32,284 bases of DNA. Origin: Haplomitrium mnioides (Eukaryota > Marchantiophyta > Haplomitriopsida > Calobryales). Below the pieces are notes generated by a model. The model made no database searches, was not told the DNA's origin, and worked only from the letters and a program-made list of their open reading frames with translations. The stretch lies in the NCBI GenBank assembly GCA_049999725.1, contig JBNGIS010008719.1, forward strand, positions 1 to 32,284, written 5' to 3'. The translations under genes were made by a program, and so were the position numbers. This document shows positions 20,511 to 31,319 of the stretch, piece after piece. Every line of letters begins with the position of its first letter. Position 1 is the first letter of the stretch.

Positions 20511-21566
20511 GATAGCCATGGGTTTTCACTATGATGACATTGCACCAAGTTTATTCATCAAGAATGTCGACAAACAATTTATTGTTGTTGCGCTTTTTAT
20601 TGATGATATAAACTTATTTGGACACCAATCCCTCCTTGAGAAGACTATTTTTATGCTCAAGAAGATTTTTGATATGAGGGATATTGGTAAGACAACCTAT
20701 TGCTTGGGACTATAGTTTGAGTACCTTGACGATGGCATTTTAGTCCATTAGAGTACTTATACTAAGAAAGTCCTAAAACAATTTAATATAGATAAATCTC
20801 ATCCGATCAGATCTCCTATGGAGATTAGATCACTAGATAGAGATAAAGATTTATTCCGTAAAAGGAAGGACAGAGAGCCTATCCTTGGATCTGAGATTCC
20901 ATATCTCTTCGCTATAGGAGCTCTTATGTACTTGGCAAATCAAACTCGACATGATATTTTCTTTGCCGTGAACTTGCTTGCCAGGCATTGGAATGGTATC
21001 AAGCGAGTATTCAGATATTTACAAGGAACCATTGACATGGGACTATATTTCCCGAAACACACTAATCAAATCCTAACTAGTTATGCGGATGCAAGACACC
21101 TTTAGGATCCTGATGATGCTAAATCCCAAACCGGATATGTATTCCTATATGGCTCTACAACCATATCATGGAAGAGTACTGAGCAGACTTTGACTTGCAC
21201 ATCTTCCAACCATGCAAAGATCATAGCTCTGTATGAAGCCAGTAGGGAATGCATTTATTTACATAGGATGATTGATCATATTTATGTGTCTTGTGGTCTT
21301 CCTTGTCTATCTGACCCTACTATTCTCTATGAGGATAATTTGGCATATGTGTAGCAGATCTCACATGGCTTTATCTGAGGAGATGTATTAAGCATATAGC
21401 ACCAAAGTTATTTTTTACGCATGAGCAACAGGATGACACCATTTCAGTGCAGATGATCGTCGGCAAAGACAATATGGCAGATCTTCTTACCAAGGCTTTA
21501 CCTCCTGCACTACATTGACGATATTGTGATCTTATTGGACTTCGTCGACTATCGAGCTTATTATAA
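20506..21566 (+). pseudogene. Copia RT C-terminal part and RNase H
   Basis: The remnant starts at the palm just before the catalytic motif: FIKNVDKQF then LFIDDINLFG, with the Asp pair at 20602-20607 (usually YVDD). The fingers and the first catalytic Asp are missing. Next come MRDIGKTTYCLGL, YTKKVL and PYLFAIGALMYLAN, then the RNase H strand SYADARHL, SQTGYVF, SSNHAKIIALYEASRE and a final MADLLTKALPP. An eight-residue gap shortens the segment before RHWNGIKR near 20985. Stops are at 20713, 20749, 21103, 21352, 21376 and 21516, with a one-base frameshift near 21380. The frame closes at TAA 21564-21566. Confidence 0.9.
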
Positions 21567-21947
21567 TCTACATTGATATATTCGACATTCTTTATATTTT
21601 ATATATATTCGACAATCATATATTTTATTCTAGAGATGTATTGTTATTTTTTCCATTTGATCTATATCGCTTATTCATCTTGTCTCATTATGTTATGCTC
21701 TTATGCTTTTCATGGCCTATAGCCATCTTATTTATCTTTTATATTGGGATACTTTCTATTTCATATATTCTCATCTATGTATAGTCATGGTTGTACTCTT
21801 TCCCTCGAAGGAGTATGAGAGGGTTTTAATGAGGCAACATCATTATCTATCTATATGGATTTTATTGAGGGAGTTGGAGTTATTTCTCTTATTCTCATCT
21901 TACTATATCTATGTTATGTTTGTTTACAACATTCCCATGTTTTAACC
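21567..21947 (+). other. 3' untranslated region of the copia element
   Basis: About 380 AT-rich bases between the end of RNase H and the polypurine tract, with repeated CATATATTTTAT-like runs. An 80-codon open frame inside it shows no domain and is treated as chance. Confidence 0.7.
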
Positions 21948-21956
21948 AAGGGGGAG
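21948..21956 (+). promoter_or_regulatory. Polypurine tract of the copia element
   Basis: AAGGGGGAG directly abuts the TG of the 3' LTR. This is the typical plus-strand priming tract of plant copia elements and fixes the LTR start. Confidence 0.93.
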
Positions 21957-22212
21957 TGTTAGGATATATAGAGTAACATGATAGCAAGATTAGATGATGT
22001 TTCATAATCTTTTATTAAGTTACTAATCTATAATTAGTAACTACATCAATTTAACACTAATCTAGGATTAAGGTAACAAACATATGATTGTATTGATTAT
22101 TCATGAGATGATATGAGATTAAGAGAGGAGAAGAAAGTGAGGAAGATTTCATCACACATTGCATGAGCTAATGAATCTTATATTGAGTACCTATTGTATG
22201 AATTATCCAACA
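21957..22212 (+). repeat. 3' LTR of the copia element
   Basis: 256 bp, TG...CA, followed at once by the ATCAT duplication. Relative to the 5' copy it lacks a TAT triplet and has roughly 15-20 substitutions. Confidence 0.95.
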
Positions 22213-23100
22213 ATCATAATATTCTTCGTTTCAAACAGATAGAAATTTGTTACCTCTGTTAGACTCCAAAACGGATTTCTCCTACATCAATTTAAATTTT
22301 TTTGTAGGTTTTACAAACAAAAAATCTATTGGGCTTAGGAATTTTGACATTTGGAAAACACATTCTCCAATTTTTTTGTAAAACTAGAAAAACTATTAAT
22401 ACAATCCGGATTCTTCTCTTTCAAATATGTTGTATAGTAGTAAAAAACTTCTCATTTGGCAAAATTATTTGACAAATTATAAACTTTGTAAGTCGACATT
22501 CTCTCGCATCATCCTTGAAAAACATTGTCTATCCATTCACACTTAAATACTTCTTTGGCAGATAGTTCTCTGTTTCCAAAACTACCTTTAAGATTTGCAT
22601 TCTTGAGACTTTGAATCCTTTAGATTCTATTATTCCCTACAAATAATTAACTTGAAGGCTCTTCTACATACAATGACACTGCCAGAAAGAGTAAATTGAT
22701 TGTCAAGATTGGAGTCTTTTCTTGGTATTCCCCATTGCAAGGTAATATCTTGATTTTTTATGATTTGCCAAAAGTACGTTTCTCTCATAACTTTTAAGAA
22801 ATCTATCGTACACAACAACAAACAATTATTTTGGTAGCATGAAAGTCTACTCAATTTCAAATGTAATGTCTAATCAAGCTTTTCTTTGCAAAGCTCTCAT
22901 CATGATAAACTTTCAAATTGTTATGTAAAGGATTACCTGTTTGAGTTTTAGCCTAGATAAAAAGCTTTTACTTTTGCCGATCAATTGGATTTGTAGACAA
23001 ATCCAGCCATCAAAGATAAAGCATTATCGTCAAGATCTTAAACATCATCTCAAACATTTTTTGTTCTCCTAAAATCCTTTTTCGATCTGTGTAGGCCAAT
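22213..23100. other. AT-rich flank, no gene supported
   Basis: This is the continuation of the DNA into which the copia inserted (ATCAT at 22213-22217). Minus-strand open frames such as the one at 22630-22860 carry no recognised motif. They might be remnants of the same decayed gene as 23101-23595, but I cannot show it. Confidence 0.4.
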
Positions 23101-23595
23101 TTAGGATGGAGGAGAACTCGACCAAGCTAATATAGAATCTTCATCAAAATCTTGAGCATAGGGAAATGTCTTTTCTAAAAAAATCATAGCTTTTGGTGAT
23201 AACTCCAAAGAAGTATTCAGTGATTGAGACTCTTTGCTTAAATCATTGCCTAAACTGTCATATGAAGATTCCTCCAAATGCTCTCCATATCTACAAGATC
23301 TTCCATTCTTGATTAGAGGTCCAACTTGTGTAAAATTCACTCATTGACTGAGTGTTGCTAGTGGTGATAGCATATTACCTTCAAAATTAAAGCATCCATC
23401 TGGTTCAATGTTTTTAGTCTTTTGAACAAGTAAATTTAGATATTGGACATTGTTGTTGTCATATGTAGGTGATGAAGAAACCTCCACAACGTTTTGATAA
23501 TTGTGAGATGGCTATTTGGTTGTTGACTTGATGGTGTCCTTCTTGTTCTTGAATCTCAAAGGATGAGCTCTAGTTTGAAAGAAACAAAGATCTAT
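23101..23595 (-). pseudogene. Unrecognised decayed coding stretch, minus strand
   Basis: Reading from about 23595 down to the stop next to 23101, one minus frame stays open for about 165 codons except for a TAG near 23514 (CAA or CAG would restore it) and a TGA near 23341. The translation is not low-complexity: it has mixed composition with Ser- and Glu-rich parts and a C-terminal hydrophobic-acidic segment (FLEKTFPYAQDFDEDS). So few stops in DNA this AT-rich hints at former coding. I do not recognise the family and propose no function. It could be an exon of a dead host gene or an element remnant. Confidence 0.35.
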
Positions 23596-23802
23596 TAAAG
23601 TGTCGAAATTCAAGTATAAAAAGAGCAAAAATGAAAAGTTTCTTCCATTATCCCGAGTGTATCTACAAGATCAGGTTTTCTTTGGGTGGTCAATTTTTTG
23701 CATTTTCTTGTCATTGGACCTATTTTTGCTCTTCGAATTTTTATGATATCTTATCTTTCATTTTCAGAGGTTTTTTTTTTGCAAATTTTGGTAGTAGAAA
23801 AA

Positions 23803-23949
23803 ATGGCATCTCAAGCTATTGCTCTAAAGTTGGCACAACCAAAACCTTATTGTCATGTCAATGTGTTGAAGGCCATTGAACTCATTCAATTAGCCAACAA
23901 ATGGCTAGTTTGTTGTGGAATCATAAGGGATGTTGAGCATCACCTTTAA
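23803..23949 (+). pseudogene. Short unrecognised open frame with good plant start context
   Basis: The ATG at 23803 sits in AAAAAATGGC, a favourable plant start context. A possible TATA box (GTATAAAAAG) lies about 190 bases upstream at 23613. The 48-codon product (MASQAIALKL...) ends at TAA 23947. Reading on in frame gives more plausible coding broken by stops (up to about 24170), suggesting a decayed longer gene. No domain is recognised. An overlapping frame starting at 23686 uses the same codons with a longer N-terminus. Confidence 0.3.
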
Positions 23950-24226
23950 CTTTTCCAAAGAGAAGGCAAAAAGTTCAACATAGGTCTTTGGTTTCAAATC
24001 TCTATGATTTGAGAGGGGAAAAGAGCTCACATCAAGCTCATTACATAGTCAGAGGATGGAATTTGCCAATACAAAGTCTCTCACAAAAAGTTTTTCTTCA
24101 ACGAAGTGAAGCCTCGGGACTCGTTCACTTCTGACTTACAAAAAGCTTACAAGAATGGAAAGGTAAAAGTTCTTAACTCTTTCTTTTTTGTAAGGAGTCT
24201 CTATTAGCTGGAGTTCTTATGCTAGC

Positions 24227-24567
24227 ATGGACTCGTGAGTCCTTCCGTGAAAAATGCCTTTGTCAATGTGCGCATAAACTCTCAAGTCCAATAGCACAAG
24301 GACTCTCAAGTCCATGCGAGTATGGACTCTTGAGTTTCTGCATTCAAGAGCTCTTAAGTACATGCGCGCATAACCTCTAGGATTCTTATACGCTTGAACT
24401 CTAGAATCTAGGCGTGCATAGACTCAAGAGTTCTTAAGCGCATAGACTCCAGAGTCTATGCGCACTTGAACTCTAGAGTTAAGGCGTGCAAGGACTCAAG
24501 AGTCCTTGAGCTCATGGACTCTATAGTCCATGCATGCATGGATTCTAGAGGTCAAGCGTGCTTGACC
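24227..24567. repeat. Array of 24-bp palindromic units, left array
   Basis: Units start at 24274, 24298, 24322 and so on every 24 bases to 24562, with no indel over 12 intervals; an extra unit lies at 24227. Each unit is an 18-base near-palindrome of the type ATGGACTC-nn-GAGTCCAT plus a 6-base GC-rich spacer such as GCGTGC or GCGCAC. Perfect palindromes with different arms occur at 24442 (ATAGACTC/GAGTCTAT), 24490 (AAGGACTC/GAGTCCTT) and 24514 (ATGGACT/AGTCCAT), so both arms change together. No coding is supported here. Confidence 0.92.
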
Positions 24568-26162
24568 TTAGCAACTCTATAAATCAATTTTGTTTTGTCT
24601 TTTTTCTATTTTTCAATTTAAGGTGTTGACAGTAATACTTTTGTTCTCTTTCAATTTTTGCGATTTCTTTTAGATTTTGTCAATGCATACTCGAATGCAA
24701 GCAGGTGGAAAGGGATTTTTGTCAAGTGTTGCAACATTTGCAGTTGGAGCATTCAATGGACCGTCGGCTCCAAAAAAAAAATTAACAAATGGTTGAGCTG
24801 GCATAAGGCTCCACAAAGAAAAGCTTATTGTGTAGAAGAAAAAGCTTATTGTGCAGAAGAAAAAGTGGTTCCAACCATAACTCATACGTGAGGAGCCAGT
24901 CTGTTCACATGCTCTTTTAAGCTCCTCTACATGTGCTCCATCTTCTTTCTCTTCCAATAGCTTCAAGGAAGAGGTTGAGCATGAGCTCATGCAACAACCA
25001 ACCTCTAAAGCAAAAACAACAGGTCCACAAAGGTCTCAAAACATTCAAGAGAGAGAACCAAGTGGATTCTCAAATAATATCTGAGGAAGACAAAAACAAA
25101 ATCTGCAAGTTTGCAACCAAAAATTGCAGGGTTTGTAAAGAGACCTGTACAATTTTGGCTAGAAAATTTGAATTTTTTGAAACCTAGAGTGGATAACTCA
25201 GAGCCTTTCTAGATTAGATGACTCAATGAGGATTTTGTGGAGCTGCTTGTAGAAAGAATGCATACCAAAAAGTATGCCCATTCTCTTTTTTTTTTTAGTG
25301 TGGTTTTGGAACCAAAGTGCGAGCTGAGAGACATGTCAAAGTTTGATATTAGAACCCTTAACAAGTAGAGACACGATATTGCTAAAGGTACAGTGTTGTT
25401 GCAAGGTAGCTTTTGATTACAAAATATAGAGCAAAGAATGCAATGTTGTCGCTCTATAATTGTTATGTCTATGTGGAGCTCACTCAAACAAAAGCTTGTT
25501 TTTTGCTATTGATGACAACTACGACCAACGGTACAGGTTGGAGATGACCACTATTCAGAAGGTTGAGTATTGACATCAAAGTTTCATGAAAAGTAAGATG
25601 ATTTCATCATGGAAATTAAAGAGAGAGCTGGTTTTGGAGACTTTAAAAATTAAACCAAAGTCCACCTTTAAGAAGACAATGACTTCTCAAGATAATTGGT
25701 TTTAATTGGTGTTCAACAGTGGAGAGCTCTAGGAGTTACAACAAAGCATTTTTTCAATGTCAAAGAAGGACTCAATTAAACGCCAAAAACCAAAAGCCAA
25801 AGGTTCTTTACAAATGGAAGACATGAGTGGACGTCTTAGAGATCTCTTCAAGGTCTTTATAACAAAATTAAAATTTTTGTTTTGAAGAGAGTGGAAGCCG
25901 AAGAGGGTTTGATCGAAGAGATGTCTTAAGAAGTAGAGAGACAAAAAGTTTTGGTAGTGGTGGTAAATCTTAGTGCTCAGAGGTTTGCTATGCAACTTAA
26001 GAGGATGCAAGTATGGAGTATCTCATCCACATATATAAGTCAAAAAATGTCCTCTTTCTACTCCAATTTTGAGAAATTGTTGGTAAGTTTTTTTTTTTCA
26101 TTTGAAATTACTGCACGTTTATTTATCTTTTGAAAATTTATACCCTGCGTGCAAAGACCACT
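24568..26162. other. Unrecognised segment between the two palindromic arrays
   Basis: About 1.6 kb, AT-rich. Short open frames on both strands (for example 24658-24891, 24933-25187 and minus 25729-26010) lack recognised domains. Reading + strand frames around 25480-25950 gives stretches rich in Lys, Ser and Met broken by stops, which could be decayed coding. A 21-base direct duplication lies at 24821-24862. No terminal inverted repeats were found at the outer edges by eye. Confidence 0.4.
24821..24862 (+). repeat. 21-bp direct duplication
   Basis: AAAGCTTATTGTGTAGAAGAA is followed directly by a copy with one T-to-C change. In the local plus frame it adds seven residues without a shift. Confidence 0.85.
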
Positions 26163-26510
26163 TGGAGTCCATGTGGCATGGACTTTGTACAGTTTATGCA
26201 CAAATGGACTTCAGTCCAAGCTCGTAGAGACTAAGCGAAGACCCAACGCCGCTAAACTAAAGAGTCCAAACATATAGACTGAAGAGTCTATGCGCACACA
26301 AACTTCAGAGTCTATATGCTTGTGGATTAAAGAGTCCATGCGCACATAGAGTAGAGAGTCCAGTTGCTGATGAACTCTTCAATCTAGGCACCCATGGACT
26401 CTTCAATCTAGGCACGCATGGACTCTTCAGCCTATATGTGCATAGACTCTTCAATCTATATGTGCATGGACTCTTCATGGTCCCAATGGGCTTGGACTAA
26501 ACAAAGTCCT
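26163..26510. repeat. Array of 24-bp palindromic units, right array
   Basis: Units start at 26275, 26299, 26323, 26347, 26371, 26395, 26419, 26443 and 26467, an exact 24-base register, with looser copies on both sides (26163, 26179, 26205, 26225, 26253, 26493). A typical unit is TAGACTGAAGAGTCTA followed by TGCGCACA. It shares the GGACTC/GAGTCC-type core, the unit length and GC-rich TGCGCAC-like spacers with the left array, so the two are related. Several units from 26371 on have the centre CTTCAAT and only imperfect arms. Confidence 0.88.
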
Positions 26511-28300
26511 CCTGTGTTGACTATTAGGCTCCAGGATAGGAGTTAAAGGCGCACACAAGGAGAAGCAAAGGAGGAAGAAAGCAAGAAAAAGAAAGAAAGC
26601 AAGCATGCAAAGGGCAGAAATTGCGAACATCGGACACTGTCCAAACAAAAGGATGAAAATTTTCTCAAAGATTCAATTAAAAGACTTTTATAAGATTTAG
26701 TTAAAACAACTTTTTATTATATTTTAAGTAGAAAAGCTTCTTTAGGATCTAGAAATACAATCTTAAGAATAGCACGTGTCTTCTGAATCATAGATACCAA
26801 TCAGGTCAAGAAATGGATCAGGAAAAACAACTCGAACAGTTGAAAATGGAGAAAATTGAGGAACATCACTGTGGCAGGAAGAAAAGAAAATAAATGCGCC
26901 ATTTGTGCGTGAAGGTTGTGTGTGTGTGTGTGTGTGTGTGTGTTGTAAAATTGTACAAGTATATGTTTTGTGTTTTGTGGTATATGGAGAATTTGTTTGG
27001 GTTAGTAGAGAAGAGAAAAATATTAATTAACTAATATTAAACCTAAGCTACCAGCCAAACCAAGGAGACAAGATGAGAAAAAGTGGGTTAAAAATGGATG
27101 GAGTAGATTGATTCGATCCAAGGGCAGAAATTGAAAGGGGACTACTCCCACGTGTGGAAGTTAGGGCCACCTTAAGAAAGAGAGGGAAATCAATTTTTCC
27201 CTCTCCCCGCCTACACTTTACCTTTTGCTCGTTGGAAGTGGTGCCGCATTGGGAATAGAGTTTTCTTGAAGTTCTTTGTAGAAGGAGGCGATGGCGCATC
27301 GTTCAAGAGGGGAATCTTTTTTTGTATGTGAAGCCAAGGAATGAGGAAGGAAGGGCCTTTGTTGTTGTGTGTGAGGAGACAATGCAAGTTGGAATAGTAG
27401 CATGCTATATCAAGAGGCAGAAAAAAGAAAGGCCGGTGACGCAGCTTGCATGATCGAGAGAAGAGTCGTCAAGAATGATAGAATTCAGCCTTCTATGAAG
27501 GAAGCCTAAGAGCGTCGGCTTATTCGTGCGTCATGCATCCAAAGCGTTAAAGGGAGTCACTTATCTATCATGTGTAGAAAATTTAGGGATGTTCTTGCAT
27601 GTGCAGCGGCTAATGATAGACGGAGGAACAGAGCACTACGATAGGGAGGTGCAGGTGTTGGCATGATGAGATTCAGAAAAGGTAGCACCAAATGCGAGCT
27701 TCTAGAAGTGTTCTCAAGATAGAAGAAACGCAGAGGACAAAATCGAGGATCCCTGCAGAATGAAGCGTCGAAGCAGCAACTAGCTAAATCTTCATAAGTG
27801 CAGTGATTCTAAGTGCATTCTTGGGCGTTGATCAAGCATGTGGTGGCCAAGTTGAAGTACAACTGAATGTTGCCTAGAAAAAACTTGTTTTTGTATATGG
27901 CAGAGTTTTGATTCCTACAAGAGGAACTTGAACTGTGATCAATTGGCGCTTTGCAAATGAGGAATGGGTGAGCTTGGAGGAAATGAGGCTTTATTGCTCA
28001 TCAAGGAAAAATAAAACATAAAAAAAGAAAAAAAAAAGAGTCGCAATGAAGAGCTCAGGAAATTGATCGAATGGAGAAAGGGGTAGGCAATTACCTGCAA
28101 GAAGGTGACGTTGCGCAAGGAATGCTTATGTTTTTGGTAAGAGGACAGTAAGGAGTCGAGCAGGTGATATATGTCGGCAACGGTGGGGTACACACAAGCA
28201 CGATTGCTCAGATCGTTATACAAAGTAAGCCAGAGGCTCCGTGGTATAAACTAGGCTAAGTGATTCTCTTGAGCAAAATTGATGGAAAAGAAAATTTGTG
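26511..28300. other. Gene-free region with low-complexity tracts
   Basis: It contains a purine-rich stretch (26558-26608, GAAAG and GCAAG repeats), a GT microsatellite (26917-26943) and purine-rich plus-strand DNA. Minus-strand open frames (27048-27299, 27939-28223) are made mostly of CT-rich codons and show no domain. Nothing recognised. Confidence 0.45.
26917..26943 (+). repeat. (TG)13 microsatellite
   Basis: An uninterrupted 27-base TG run. Confidence 0.97.
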
Positions 28301-30650
28301 GTGCAGATAGAGGAGAGGTCCTCTTTCTAATGTTTTGGTTAAGAATCAAAGTCAATCAGGACTGTTCAGCACAACTAGAGTCGACATCACAATGGGCAGA
28401 ATGCTTTTGACAATCCAGAGAGAGTACTTTGTCCCAACTGCAGACTGATAGCGAGGATGTGGCATCGCTATCTCTTTTGCATGGAGCTCTTGGTTCAAAT
28501 TGTCGGAAGGCATTGATCGACTCTAAAAACAATTACTGTATCATAATCAACCTTATTCAAGGATCATCAATCTCTTCAAAGTTGCACAAGGATTTCAGGC
28601 ACTATGGTCGTATAAAGAGGATATGAGCCCCAATGGAGAACCTCTAATACAAATTCATGAGTAGAGCTTCAGCAGAGCTAACAAATGAACACAATTCCCT
28701 AGCAGAGCTACTTGTTCAGCCTCTACTAGAACACAATGTGTACCTAAAAGCGAATTGTTAGCAGAAGCTACATGTAATGACAATTGCGTAGTCAAGGAGG
28801 TGGTGACAAGAGTTTTATGGGCAAAAAATCCATATGGAAGTTGCCTGGACGCAGTGCTACCAGAGGGCCACACTCGAAGCTTGAGCAATGAGGGCCCGAG
28901 GAAGGAGGGAGAAATCAAGAAAAGAACATGCTATACCTATTCAGTCAAGGGTGGTGTACGTTGACTTTGCGGGATCCAATAAAGCCATTTTGTAAAATTC
29001 TGAGAAGTGGACAACCCAATTTTGTGAAGCGGTGTGTTGCATAGATCAGAAAAGCGCAAGGTTGAGCACGACAGCAATCGTGTTCATGGGGAAGTATTCA
29101 TGTTCCAGGTGCAGGGTTCGTGCTCATGGGTCGTAAGTGCCAAGGCAACTCTAAAGTTCCAGGGTGACGTCAGAACCAAAGAGGCGGCCATGAGTGTTGG
29201 GAAGATAAATACCAAGAAACAGACTTCACACAAAATAGAGGAAGGCGTGACTAAGTAAGGGTGGTGAATGCCAAACAATTCAAATTGAAGAAGGAAGACC
29301 ATTGGGGAATGGTAGCGGTGACGTCATAAACTAATATAGACAAGGAAGTTGAGTCCACTAATAGAAGGAGTACAGTGAAACGAAATGCACTCAGAGGCTT
29401 GTGTAGAAGACAAAATGAGATCTAGAAGGGCACGAATTGAAGGGAAGAGCTTGCAAGTTGATTGAAAAATCAAGGATAGAAAAGGGGAGAAGGTTTAAGA
29501 GAATGGTGATGTGTAGGGTGAGATAAGGAAAGTAGAGGTGCACAATTAATGGGTTGAGTAGAATGGGAGGAAGGATAAGAGGGGAAAAGAAAGATTGAAG
29601 TTGGAATAGCAAGGAGGAAGGTTAAAAAGATCATTCAAAACATATTGGGGACCAGAAGTTAGCACTAATCAAAGGGTGTTGTGATTAAGCGATAGGGGAG
29701 GATGGAGTGAAAAGGATGGTCGAATGGGGCCTGGAGAATTGAGTGTTGAGTAAAGGTCTACAAGTAAGAGGGATATTATCTCCGGTGGTTTGAAGAAGTT
29801 ACTCAAGTGCAAATGTCTCGCTAAAGACAATGAAGACATACCCAAGGCTTGGTTCATGTGGCTGGTAGCTCAGGTAACAGAAAAATTAGAGAAATAATCG
29901 GTTGTTTTGTTTTTGTATGTGATTATAGTATCTTGTCTTTTTCTTAGAGTCTGCCTTGTGTTCTGTACTTTGGGGAAGTTTATATAGGACGTTAATAGTA
30001 TTCCTGAGAGTGAGGGTAGTGTGTTTGGGGTGGATACTCATTGAGAGAGGAGTAGAAGTGTTGTCCCAATAGAGCAATAAGCGAGGAAGAGATAGAGAAG
30101 TGAATAGTTGAGATGTTATACCCAAGTGGGAAGTCGAATATTCTAAAAATTGTACTTGCATTGGTTATCAGTTAAATACGTATTCAGTAAAGTGCTATTC
30201 TTGATATTGTGAACACATGTGATTTCAAATTTATGCATCTATCTTGTTTTGTCCTTCCCAGTTGAAACATCTAAAATTTAGACCCATTCAAGTTATTTCA
30301 TTTATATTATGGGCTACTATTCTTGAACCAAAAGACCAACCAGCAAGCCCAAAGTCGTGTGCAGGTCCTTAGCCGATTCTGAAGGGGAAATCATCCTCAC
30401 GATCCCTTGCGTTCTAGTGGGCATTACTACCACCATGACCAAGTGTAGCCCTAGATAGCCTGATCAACAGGAGTCCTTCTCAATTCCAACCCAGTTACTC
30501 ATATCCAAAAGTTAGGCTTTATACTACAACACCGACCCCCAAAGCAGAGCTCCCCCCTATGCCTTGAACATCAAGACCTAACATTGACATTTTGTGTTAG
30601 AGGCATTTTCACTTCAAAGCTATTTTATATTGATTTATTACTTGTTTTCT
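28301..30650. other. Gene-free region, possible minus-strand promoter at its right
   Basis: No open frame shows a family. On the minus strand, 30160 down to 29880 has CT-rich sequence, then TATATAAA (29979-29986) followed by CA-rich sequence, a layout seen in plant LTRs and promoters. No partner LTR was found in the window. The patch at 30330-30570 is C-rich on the plus strand and otherwise featureless. Confidence 0.35.
29979..29986 (-). promoter_or_regulatory. Candidate TATA box, minus strand
   Basis: TATATAAA on the minus strand with a CT-rich upstream flank and ACTTCCCC downstream. Suggestive only; no downstream gene is identified. Confidence 0.25.
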
Positions 30651-30651
30651 T

Positions 30652-31152
30652 TTGGAGGGTGATAAAATTTTCAAATGGCAAATTGCAAAGAGGTTGACGA
30701 TAACTATCAAAGGCAGAAAGAAAACTAGGGCTAAAGAAGCTATAAAAGACCAAGACAAGCCCCAACTTGTGTCTCATATCCTCTTGTTTTTCAGCTTCAT
30801 TTACAAAACGCCAGAGAGTGAAAATCTAGGTAACACAATGAAGTTGTTGTCCCTCTCTCTAAAAACAGGTGTTAATGAGTATGATGCTGATTTGTAGTCC
30901 TACGTAGATGGACTCAACTTTGTATTTTATCAAGTCCACATGGAGTATAACGCCACTCAACTCAAGGACCTAGTGAAGCCTCGAGGTTTCACTCTTGCAA
31001 TTGCTGAAATTCCTTACAATTGCAACCTTAATGAATGCAAACATGATGAGTCGCATCCCTTCATCAAAGACAATATTTTTGATATGGTTTCATCTTTTGC
31101 GGCTATTACTACTTCAAAGTTTTGGTTGTTTGTAATTATTCATTCTTTGTAG
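30652..31152 (+). pseudogene. Unrecognised decayed coding stretch
   Basis: One plus frame runs 30652-31152 (167 codons) with a single TAG at 30895, then a TAG at 31150, and continues plausibly to about 31230. Both stops could derive from CAG. The composition is protein-like: a basic N-terminal part (KGRKKTRAKEA), a hydrophobic segment, then an acidic and Cys-containing part (NCNLNECKHDESHPF). No ATG fits the start of the frame clearly; 30837 and 30940 are in-frame Mets. I do not recognise the family. It may be part of the same dead gene as 31320-31965, which is in another frame. Confidence 0.35.
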
Positions 31153-31319
31153 CAGTTTAACATCATCGAAGATGCTCTTTTGGAAGTCTGTTGAGCTATT
31201 GACCACAACATTTGGCAAGTTTTTGTAGAGTTTCTTTTTCTTTTCTTTGTTAGTTTATTTTCTTGCCACTTGAATTCTTCTCTTGCTTTTGCTTATGAAC
31301 TTTTTTTGATAATTGCAAA

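Larger units (their letters stand above)
15301..22212 (+). mobile_element. Ty1/copia LTR retrotransposon, structurally complete, coding-defective
   Basis: Identical-ended LTRs (TGTTAGGATATAT...TATCCAACA) bound the element: 15301-15560 and 21957-22212. The 5 bases before it and after it are both ATCAT, a perfect target duplication, so the edges are exact. Inside are a long leader, gag, integrase, the RT C-terminus with RNase H, and a polypurine tract abutting the 3' LTR. Integrase before RT defines Ty1/copia. Two large internal deletions remove protease plus the integrase N-terminus, and most of RT. The LTRs differ at roughly 15-20 positions plus a 3-base indel. The element would be non-autonomous at best, and stops in gag and pol make it inactive. 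Confidence 0.95.

Noticed and set aside
24274-24567. CRISPR-like array
   Set aside because: Spacing is regular, but the units are palindromes with 6-base spacers and diverged repeats in plant-type DNA. CRISPR needs conserved repeats with unique spacers of about 30 bases and cas genes.
29034-29258. 74-codon plus-strand open frame
   Set aside because: No domain, and an antisense frame of equal length overlaps it; no evidence for coding.
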